A DNA stretch of 64,000 bases from contig OV277859.1 in the NCBI GenBank assembly GCA_922989275.2, positions 85,060,198 through 85,124,197 on the forward strand, written 5' to 3'. Both the position numbers and the translations under genes were made by a program. Shown here piece after piece: positions 50,401-62,400 of this stretch; position 1 is the stretch's first letter, and every line of letters starts with the position of its first letter. The DNA is from Gari tellinella. Lineage: Eukaryota; Mollusca; Bivalvia; Cardiida; Psammobiidae. Under the pieces are notes generated by a model that ran no database searches, was not told where the DNA came from, and saw only the letters and a list, made by a program, of their open reading frames with translations.

Positions 50401-53400
50401 TAACTATAATTTTAAACAGTATAGACATCATACCGAGATGAATGTTATGTTAGACGATTTAACTTAGTTGCTGTATTTTGAAACAGTATAGGGAATATGT
50501 ACCTAGATTAATGTGGCGTTAGATGATGCAAGTTGCTCGAGTTTAAAACAGAATTAAAGCTGTAACTAGATAAATGCGGTGAAAGATATCGCAAAGTAAC
50601 ATACTTTTGGCACATTAAGTACCCATTTAACAGTCAATATCATCAGTACATGTGAATTAAACAGCGGGAAACAAAAAGCTACATCTTACCGGTCATACCT
50701 ATACCAGTGATCTGGATAGATACCTGTGAAGAAAATAACAAAGACCTTGTATGACGAATGTTTTGTCTAAAAGTGTTGCATAAATAACAAATTAACAACC
50801 GATACAGTCCTACACTTAACTGTAAGTTTGCCAATATTTCCCTAGTGTTAGGCCTTGACAGCGGAGCATGAATCTCATGCTCTTACATACAGTAAAGGGT
50901 AGGACTGGATATATTGTTTTATTCAATTCAATTTCTTTATTGCATCAAACATTAAGCATTTATATACTTAACTTAAGGCAACTGGACCAAGGTGATACGT
51001 ACATGCTTTCTTTACAATCAGTGTATATGTACCGGGAACATTAGTCCTGTACAAACAGTGTATACCCAGATCAGAGCGTATTGTGGTCTGCACTGTTTGT
51101 CATATGACAAAGTGTTGTGAAACAATCGTAAATTGTACTTAATAGACTAGACTTAATTGGAAACAAGACATATCTATTTGAAGTTGCAGGGGTGAATGAG
51201 TTCAACAAAATCTATACATAATCAAGCTTGTGATGCATCACGTTTTGATGGTTTCAGTCTTTCGAGTTTCCAAAACTTTGACTCAGTCTTCATCTGCTCT
51301 AGAAAGCTACACTCAATAACAGGGCTGCCATAAGTTGATCAGAAAAATCATAAGATTTCAAATTTTCAATTTTTCAGACGCAATTTTACTTATCGTACCT
51401 TTACCCCATTGTCTGTTTCTTGTTTTGAAGACACATGACTGCTAAAAACAGGTTGAAAGTAAAGCAGAATGCGCCTTCAGGCGCATTCTGCTTTACTTTC
51501 AGCCTGTTTTAAGCTACCATCTGCTAGGATAAAAATCCGAAGACTTAGGAAAAATCCAGAGAAATGGCAGCCCTGCACTTATGTCGTAGGGTATTATCAG
51601 TTCCTTAAAAACGAAAACTCGATTAATTTTGAGAACCTTATAAGAAGAAACAGTAAAAGGTAAATGTAAAGGTATGTATTTATAAAGTCTGCAGTGATGT
51701 AATATTATGCCGTCTTTTACATTTATCTCCCCCATAGAGTTACAAGTCGGTCATTTACTGACGGCGCAAGTTGCAGGCTTTGCACATTGACTTCTTTCCC
51801 TCTCAGGTACTCATGCAATTCACCTGGGTGAAGTGGAGCAATGTAGTGTTAATGTTTTGCTCAGAAAATTTCCAGTGATTAAGTCAACGATTCCAGTGAT
51901 GGAGTTGAGATTTACTGTTTGACACTCATTGTTAAACTACGTAGGTAGAAGCATGAAAAGAAAGTTGTATAAGGATTATGCACCATAAAGCACGGCGTTG
52001 ATGACGTATGCACGTACCTGATATATTGGCATCACTTCCGACCCAAAAATAAGTTGCTGTCTTTTTTCCTTGCTTCTTCGCTGTGATCCACAACTATATA
52101 CGAATATAAATAGACTGTAAGCCTAACCCCTTAACTGCCGTACCCCGAATACAATGGTTATGTTCAAACAATTTAGATCATGGTCCGACGCCGCATTACG
52201 CTGCGCATGATCAGGATCTTAACTGTTTGACCCTCATAACGACACTACTTTAGTCAGTTTGCATTGGATATAAGAGAAAGGAAAGCAGACGACAAATGTT
52301 TAAAATTGATGACGTCAAGGTACTGACGGGTCAGACTCGCCAGTTAGCCTTTACTCCCCAGATTTAAGGTTAAGGTAATTTGACTTAAGAGGTATATAAT
52401 TATAAATTGCAGTGAATGGGTTAAACGCCGAGGCAGATGAAACAGAGACTCACTCAGCAACTCCCAAATCAAATCAAATACTCTTTATTTACTCAGTTCG
52501 TACAATTCTATAAATACATGAGAAATTTCCCTAACACACATTCAACACATTGTTTTATGTTTAACTACACCTTTCCTTAAACACGGAAGAAACCCATTCT
52601 TTAGTCTTAAACTATTATTTTCATTGCAAACAGTTTTGAGCCAGATCAGACGCCCGGTAACCGGGCGTCTGATCAGGCTCAAAACTGTTTGCCACTCAGA
52701 TAAAAACTGGTATTCATAATTGTAAAACAAATTGTCATTTTCTATATTTCATTACAATGCGTTTGCGTTTGAACGGAAGAATAACGTTTTCTCCACTGTA
52801 TTTCAGACCGGTAGCCAACTCGCAATCGATGGCCATCGACGGCCATCGCTTTCCTTACTGAACTCATGGCAGGTCTAACTCTGAATTGTTTGCAATGGAA
52901 ATCAAGGTTTGACACCTAAACACGCTTGTTTGGAACCACACCCAACCGTCCCTTGCTAAGAGGTCTGTCACTTGATTTGTGATTTAGAAAAGCGTAAACG
53001 TTACCTACCGGTTCCCCACCATACCAATCCGGGTTGAATTTCTCCTCATTATATATCGTGAATGATGCATTGATACCCGTGTCATACATTCTGTTTGCCA
53101 CTATTCCATGCGATTCTGGATATAGACCCTGAAAACACAGAACAGTAATGGATGCTCTATGCATTACAGAATACCAGCGTGGATAGAAGCCTCTCTCAAT
53201 CCCCAACTTATATGTAATTTTGAGAAGGACAGCAGACGACAAAAAAGCAGATGGTATTGCAGCCACGAAGGGTGTTAGACATAATTATCCTGTTTAGGGA
53301 TAAATGGAAAGTTGATGTTTGGAAGGCCGTTGTAGGGAGGGAACACTGTATTTTTGTTTGTTTGTGGAAATTCAAAGGCTAGAAGGAATTGCATAAACAA

Positions 53401-56400
53401 TAAATTCATGTGGTTTCTTTTGTCATTTTATGGTGTTAAATAAAGAGGTAATTTAACAGTGTTGAGTACAATACTGAATTCAATCGTACACAGCAGTCAT
53501 AATCCATATTGGACTCGGCTATCGCCTCGTCCAATATGAATTATGGCTGCTGTGTTCTCTTCCAATAGAATTCAGTATTGTACTCAACACGGTTAAATAA
53601 CCTCTTACCATTATCCACTGTAAACAGTTCTGTACTAGAAATAAAACAACTAGGTCGGAAAAAACGAACAATATCCAACACGAGGACGATAATACACAAT
53701 GTTCAAGCTGTTTTCAAGTTTAACTACTAAAGGAACAAACATTGATTTATACATGTACTGGTATATCTACGAGGGCGTTTAAAAAGCAATGGCACTTGAT
53801 CCATAACTTCAATATAATAAGTGCAAAATGTATGTGTGATATTTTATTTTAAAGAGCAATTCGTTGCCTACACGATGTTATAATTGTAAATGACCCATAC
53901 TCCATTTTCGTGTATTGTTGAGGTAATGTTTTGAACAAAATTTGATACTAGACTATAACTATTATTGCGGCTTTATTATTTTGACAAAGTTTATGAAACT
54001 TTCTGTCAAATAAAAGCAGACAATTATGCACACACTACACATTTTTCTATAAAATAAAAAATATGATAAAACAAATTAATAATAAAACAAAAAAAATGAT
54101 AATAATGAATAAGATATTTTATAAAATAAGTGCAAACTCAGTTTTTATATATAAAACGAGGCTATAATCGAAGCCATTGATGTAAATTGTTAAGTTTTCA
54201 AATCAAAATCTAGATATACTGACATAGAAGTTTTTCATAGCGTTCGAACTACATGCCGATTTTTGTCATTAGCAAAATAGAATTTATTTTTGGAAAATTT
54301 TGGAAAAGAAGAAGATTTTTTTTAAAGAAGTTATAATACGTCAAGAAAATAATGTCTGACTAGTGCTATGTTCCAGTGGTGTATTGGAGTAGGGGTCATT
54401 TAGGTTCATGTTGTGACTTATCGACTTATGTGATCTTATCGTGCCTTATACCATCGTGTAGGCAAAGAATTGCTCTGAAAATGATATATCACACATGCAC
54501 ATTGCCCTTATTATATTGAAGTTATTGATCTAGTGCCATTACTTTTCAAACGCCCTTCGTATATATCATTAATCTTAAACCATCGGTGTATCGATACAAC
54601 ACGGCCAATGGACAGTCATAGACAACTCCTCGCACCGTACACGGGTCTTTTATTTTAAAAAAATATATAAATACGGACCACTACATGAGATTAAGTATTC
54701 TGTGTTTAAGGGTGCTTGCTGATCAAATTTCAATGAAAGTAAAGCAGAAATATCCTTGAAGAGCGTTCTGTTTTACCGTGTAATCTTGTATTCAGTTGTC
54801 ACTTATCTTGAACGCCATTTAACGGGTGTTATACCGGAGTTTCCCTTTGTATTCCAGTTGAATATTTAGCATTTAATGCACACACGGGTTAACCTTTTCA
54901 CTCTCTATGACGCTTAAAATCGTGTTTGCAAAAAGTTTGGATCCTGATCAGACGCCGCGTAACGCGGCGTCTGATCAGGACCCAAACTGTTTGACACTCT
55001 TTTTTATATTTCTTCAGGCATACTGTCTTACTTTTCAACTTTCAAACGACATTGCAGATAACAAAATTGAAGCAGATGACAATGAAATGGTGAAGGGGTA
55101 AAATTCTCACGAAGAAATTGGATGTTAAAGGGTTAAATTTAATTGAGTTACCGTAACAATAGAGTAATGGTTAGGAAATGTCAGTGTCGGGTAGACTGCT
55201 CTCATGTATGGCGTGTGAACCCCACAACTTCGTAGTTTCTGTATGACAGGTGTGTAGCTCCGCTGAAGGTAATCTGCACGAAATCCATCCAAGGAAACCA
55301 GAAGAAGAGGGTTCTTGCTGAAACGAATGTTGTTTGCAAAATAATACCTAGAGCTAAACAGATATTCATTCGTGACACTTTTCTAACAGGGTCTGCACTG
55401 TTTGTCATTTCGCAATAAAATTTACCGTACACTGAAGCAATCATAATTATTCAAAATGACCTAGCCTTAAGGTGGAGCGCAAGCGGGGCCCCCGCATCTG
55501 GAGTTCCGGAAGTGCTGAAGACTTTCACATGATCTTTTTTCTGCACGTGCTTGTAGTAGAAAGTTTATATAAAGAAAAGTTTGATAAGCTTCATTGTCTT
55601 CCTCGATAACTCAGTTGGCAGAGTTATTAACTAGCAATCCAAATGTGTTCGATTCCAATTCGATTCAAAACTTTTTTTTAAAATAAACTGTCATTTTTTA
55701 TTGACTTGTCAGTCCATTACGTCATAAATATAATAATAAATAATATCAGATGCAAGTATAGTCAAGTGCCAACCACAGATTGTGAGGATTTATAGCCTAC
55801 AAGACAGATGGCAGCTAAACACATGACAAAAGTAATGTAAAAAAAAATAGATCCTAGAGGAGCTTTTATGCATTACCTTTGTCATGCATTAAGCAGGCAG
55901 TAGTCTTTAAAGATCTACAGGTTACACTATTCAATGGTTCATTATTACAGGTTTGACTTATGCGATCATTAAGAGCTGATGGCATTTTAAAGTTGAACTC
56001 AAGGGAGGTAACTCGGTTGTGTAACATTTTATATAAATTTCTGGAAATCATGTATAAAAAGTAGTCTGCTGTATATTTTCATTAAATTTGTGTGACTAGA
56101 AGAATTAAGTAAAACCTATTTTATTAGTCTAAAACTAGTGTATGTTAAACAGCTAGATTTTTGTATTTTGACATTTAGTGACTTTTTCAGAATTTGACTT
56201 TTTTAAACATTGATATTTCCAGAAAATGTTTAATGAAACAATTCTTTTTGGACAATATCTTATATTGTCTGCACAGTTTACTTGAATGTATAGAAATTAT
56301 TGAGTTATATTATTTTATAAAGAAAATATTCTTTTTTACAGTTTTGAACCTTATTAAATTAAAAAAAAATTGCGATTCGCTTGCAATTCGCTTGCAATTC

Positions 56401-59400
56401 TTTGCAATTCGCTTGCAATTCGATGGCAATTCAAAATAGTAATTTTACCCTCGGGTAAGTTTGCCTCCCTCAAGAGTGAGATTCGCCTTTTGAAGCACCC
56501 GATTCTATGGCAATTTGATGGCAATTCGATAGCAGATAGCTTGCGATTTGCTAGCGATTATCAATATAATTTAATAAGGTTCAGTACTGTATTGAAAATG
56601 GAACTTTTTTCGACAAAGGGTCTAGTAAAAAAAACGGTACTGTAATTGTTTTTTATTTTAACAATGTTTCACTTTCGATATGGTATAATTCAATTTAATC
56701 AAGTTTTCAATGAAGTTTGATAGGGAATAAGCAGACCTGCGAACCACCTTAATTTGAAATTGGAACTGTCCACTTGAAGTTTCGGAGGTAAATTAATCCA
56801 ATGTCTAGTCAGGACAACAGCGCCATTCTCCATAGTCATTAATTTGGCTACAGTGGAGAAAACGTTATTCTTTCCCACTCACCGCGTTTCAAACGCGTTT
56901 AAACGAATTTAAACGCGTTTAGCGTTAATGCGTTTACATGCGCATATTAACGAGATTACTCTGTTTATAAACGCAAGGGAGATAATCCATGTCGATCAGG
57001 TTTTCAACATTCAGAACTTATTCTTTATTTTAGCAAAAATAACGTTTGTCCACCTTTTATTTACATCTGAGCTAACTTTGATAAATGTACAGTAGTTAAA
57101 GGGACTCGCAACCGGATGGTGTATTTGTCAAAATAAAATAAAATACTCAAATAAAAGCAAATTTGTGGCATTGTTTGGCTTCTGACATTAATAAAATATG
57201 ATCAGTCCAAAATAAGTCTCAAGAATCGTCACCGAATCTTAGTTTTTTTAGATATTTTCCATCGTTTTTCTATAGCGTCAGCTGACGGTATAGCTGTTGT
57301 TGTTGCTTCTCTACACGGGCTCAGACATAAACCCGAGCCGAATAAAGTATTATCGATCGCTACCAGTGAAGTACGTTAATTCGCTACCATATATATAGAG
57401 AGCGTTGGTAGCGGAGGTGGTAAAGGCGTTTCCTCATTTTTCATGTTTGTCTCCGCATGGAGGGTCACGGGTTCGAATCCCACCAGAGCTTCTTCTTTTT
57501 CTTTTTTTGAAATGCATTTTTTAACAGAATTTATTATCCTAAACTAAATGTTACCCATTTATATAAGCATTTGACATATTTACAAATTACTATTTTTAAT
57601 GCTAAATCCGGTTGCGAGCCTCTTTAATTGTCGTTAAACATTGTTAAGGAACAATATCTACCAGTTTTATTTTTTTAAAAAAACTTATTCAGCTTCATTT
57701 CGTTCACTTAAACGTGTTTAACAATTTTTTCAATCCCGCAGATTTTTAGCTGCTGAATATGTGTCATCTGCTTTACTTCTCGTCATAAAAAGTCCATTTG
57801 TGATTTATACAACTACAACTAACAACTGTTACTTTTTATTTCTCACTACATAACATGTATATATGAGACAATACAATAATAAGAATAAAACACTGAGTGT
57901 GGGTAAATCATAATTTCTGCGCTATAAGATCCAGATCATGTACCGGAAGAATGATATTATTTGAGATATTGATTTCTACCTTCTGCAAAATAAATCCATA
58001 TAGCCTTTTAAATGGCACACTAAAACTCTTAAGGTACCCACTTAAGCCCGAAGCTACATGTACGATTGACAGTAAAGAGCAACTTCTTGTCATAAAATCC
58101 CTATTAAGGGTGGGTCAAAACGGTAGGTTGTGCAATACAGTCTCCCCGCTAGGGTTTCCTCGCTCTATCTCCCCGTAGATGAAGAACATAATTTATTTGA
58201 TCTTGACTAACTGCACAAGTGATGCAATTTAGACCTTTTCATAGCAGAGAGGAGATTTTCAAACCGTATCATTGATTGGAGCCAGATCAGACGCAGAGTT
58301 ACTAAGCATGACTGGAATGTCAAGAGTTGGTGACTGAATACCTTTCGGGTTGTTTTTTTCAATCGTATAATTGACCAGTCCCGATAATAACAAAGGTTTG
58401 CCGATTGAAACCCATTTATAAACGGAAAATCCGCTTATAAACGCAAAATCTACTTACAAACGCTCAAACACGTTTATCGTTTAGTTAATGTACCGTTTGC
58501 GCACGCTTAAGCATAAACGGGAAAGAATAACAGTTTTTCCACTGTACCACCATTTCAAACCTGGTCAAACACTTCGGCTGATATAGGTCTAATTACAATG
58601 TATGTACAGTAAAACCTCTCTATTACGACCACGAAATTGTGTTAATTGTTAAGCGTTTACGATAGAAGAATGATAACTACAAGGTGACAGTAAAACAGAA
58701 ATATCATGTAGATGTATATAAGCCTTCTGTTTTACTGCAATCTTGCCTTAAGCTGTCGTCTGTCTTTTATGTAATCAATTAGCCTTCGATTTTAGTGGTC
58801 GTAATAGAGAGGTTTTACTGTATTCATTTGTTTTTTCTCTTGACACTGAACAAATGGTTTCAGTTTCAGGGTCCAAGGTTATAACGCGTTTGAGCTTAGT
58901 CTGAGTGTGTTCTCAGGCATTTGATTGGTCAGAATTGAGCTAGGCTCAAATATGACCAATCAAATGCTTGAGAACGACTTTACATGAAACTCAACTGAAA
59001 AGCTTTATAACCTTGAACCCTGGCCTACCTCCATGGACAGGCTGGCAAGGACCGCTGACTAGCACAGGGCTGGGTTAACCATGAATCGGGATCGGGTATG
59101 GCTGTAGATGACGGTGTCTCAGTTCCCTCCTGTCCACCCTCAGATGGTGTATCATCAGACTTGTCCTTAGATCGCAGACTTAATCCTACCGCAAGCGCGA
59201 TGATAAATGCAACTACCTGTAAAAGACGACAGTATAAGCACAGATATCAATCTTCTTGAGTGTTTGTAAGTAAGGTCAAATATCTCCTCAACGATTCTCG
59301 AAGTGGGCTTGGAAGACACAGATGGTTTTCAAATGCAGAATGACAGACATTCAGAAAACTCTTATACTAACAACCTGTTAGCAAAATGACAAAAATTGAA

Positions 59401-62400
59401 CAAGAGGATCATGATGATCCTGTTTTTAAAAGAAATGTTGAAATATCGTATTTTAGTACAGTAGCAGACGACAATTGCTAAAAAGGAAAAGAAATACCCA
59501 GCATGTAAAGAGTTAAGAGACTTACCAAGACAGCGATAAGTATTATTATCCTCTTCCGCAGTTTTCGTGGCTTAGAATATTCTTGGGCTTGCTGCAAATA
59601 AATCATTCAATACCTAAAGCCAATTCGCTATATGAACGTAGCCTCTAAAGCCAAATGGAAATAACCCGTGAACCCATAACATGCCCGGCCGGTCGGAAAA
59701 TCTTTCTTTTATTAGCTCACCTGGCATGAAGTGTCAATGTGAACTATTAGGATCGCTGGGTGTCCGTCGTCTGTCCGTCCACAGTTGTTTTAGAAAAACC
59801 TTGTTAACACTCTAGAGACTACAACTCTCATTAGATCTTAACAAAACTCTGTCAAAATGTTTGTCTCTCTGATATCAAAACAGATATCAAAACAGCTTTT
59901 TGAACAGCACTGTGGCTTTATGCTGTAAATACTGATTTGATATATCTCATGTATAATAATGTTGCCATATTTGTGTTGTTTATCTTGTAATGTTACAAAT
60001 ATCTCCTGTATGGAGGAATGAATTGACATATCTCATGTATAATACTGTTTGCAATATTTGTGTTATTTATCTTGTAATGTTACAAGTATCTCCAGTATGG
60101 AGGAAATAAAACATTGAATTGAATTGACATATTTCATGTATAATACTGTTTGCCATACTTGTGTTATTTATCTTGTAATGTTACAAGTATCTCCTGTATG
60201 GAGGAAATAAAACATTGAATTGAATTGACATATTTCATGTATAATACTTTTTGCCATTTTTGTGTTATTTATCTTGTAATATTACAAGTATCTCCTGTAT
60301 GGAGGAAATAAAACATTGAATTGAATTGACATATTTCATGTATAATACTGTTTGCCATATTTGTGTTATTTATCTTGTAGTGTTACAAGTATCTCCTGTA
60401 TGGAGGAAATAAAACATTGAATTGAATTGACATATTTCATGTATAATACTTTTTGCCATATTTGTGTTATTTATCTTGTTATGTTACAAGTATCTCCTGT
60501 ATGGAGGAAATAAAACATTGAATTGACATATTTCATGTATAATACTGTTTGCCATATTTGTGTTATTTATCTTGTAATTTTACAAGTATCTCCTGTATGG
60601 AGAAAATAAAACATTGAATTGACATATTTCATGTATAATACTGTTTGCCATATTTGTGTTATTTATCTTGTAATGTTACAAGTATCTCCTGTATGGAGTA
60701 AATAAAACATTGAATTGAATTGACATATTTCATGTATAATACTGTTTGCAATATTTGTGTTATTTGTCTTGTAATGTTACAAGTATCTCCTGTATGGAGG
60801 AAATAAAACATTGAATTGAATTGACATATTTCATGTATAATACTGTTTGCCATATTTGTGTTATTTATCAGGTAATGTTACAAGTATCTCCTGTATGGAG
60901 GAAATAAAACATTGCATTGAATTGACATATCTCATGTATAATACTTTTTGCCATATTTGTGTTATTTATCATGTAGACTTCTAATATTACAAGTATCTCC
61001 TGTATGGAGGAAATAAAACATTGAATTTAATTTCTTAAAATCTATCAAACAAAACTTATAAATGACGACTTTAAAGCCGCATTGTGTATTTGAGAAACCT
61101 GCATAAAACGGTTGTTTGGGGTCCCATTTGAACTACGTAGGACGTGATTCTTTCACAAAAACCGGCTTTATCTAAGAAATTCGCTTTTTAAATTTTATTT
61201 ATAATATTTTAGTGCTGCACAAATTAAAAACCTCCTATGTGAATGGAAAGAAGGACAACTCTGTAAATACAGGGCTCCAGATAACGGAAGTATTTCGAAA
61301 ACTAAAATCTTTATTTCTTCTTTTAAACCCAATGGTTTCATACTCATTTAAAGTGTCTCGAAGAGACGGTTTAATCAGTAGTAACACCATAGCATTCGGT
61401 GCTGAAATGAGTGAGAAAATGTTAGAATAGTTCAGATTACTCCCGATTACATGTTTAGCTGGAACATTTGAAAATGACCCTGTTAACCCTTATTCTGCTG
61501 CACAGACGTCTGCTTCGACATTGTCGTCTGCAAAATGTGTTCAGTTTAGATTTATGCATTGTTTTAATTAAACAAATCTTAAGACGAGTGTCAAATAGTT
61601 TGGATCCAGATGAGACGCCGCGTTACGCGGCGTCTTTTTAGATTCAAATAGTTTGTAAACTCCGTAAAGTAGGCACAGGGTTAAACACTATGAGATTCAA
61701 TAACAACGTGTACATATCTCTTTCACCGTGGGTAAACGGTTTAAATAAACTATGGAGAATCTATACCTTGAGCTTGCTGAAAATGACTGTTTCAGCCTTG
61801 TCCGCTCTCTAACTCAAACACTTCTTTTTGGATATTCACCAAACTTGCTACAAATGTTTAATTAGTATAGAATCTAGGTCAGGTTCAATAACTAGCAAAA
61901 TCGCATAAGGCATGTCTGAGTTATTGCTGAAAAATGCTGAAACAGTCATTTTTTAATACATAAAGGGCAAAAACTCAGATATGCCACATGCGATTTTTGT
62001 AATAATCAAACTAGACCTTAATTTTATATAATTAAACATGTTCAGCAAGTTTAATGAATATCCGATAAAAACTGTATGTGTTAGAGTGCAAACAGTGACT
62101 GAAACCGTCATTTTTCATTAATAAACAGGCAATAACTCAGATATACCTTATGCGATTTTAGTAGTTATGAAACTGAACCGTGATTTTATATCAATAAACA
62201 TTTTCAGCAAGTTTGGTGAAGATCCAATAAAACGTATTTGTGTTAGAGAGCAACACTTGCTGAAAACAGTCATTTTTTAATACATAAAGGGCAAAAACTC
62301 AGATATGCCACATGCGATTTTTGTAATAATCAAACTAGACCTAAAATTTATATGAATAAATATTGTCAGCATGTTTGGTGAATATCCGATAAAAGCTGTT

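Noticed and set aside
10488..51512. Hairpins as bacterial-type terminators
   Set aside because: The genes have introns, and the hairpins lie inside MITEs with terminal repeats.
52916..53266. 116-aa minus-strand ORF as a separate gene
   Set aside because: Its middle part is ENPP exon 5; the rest is intron plus a MITE fragment read through.
53817..54500. Transposase gene between the mariner-like ends
   Set aside because: No open frame longer than about 60 codons and no DDE/DDD pattern visible.
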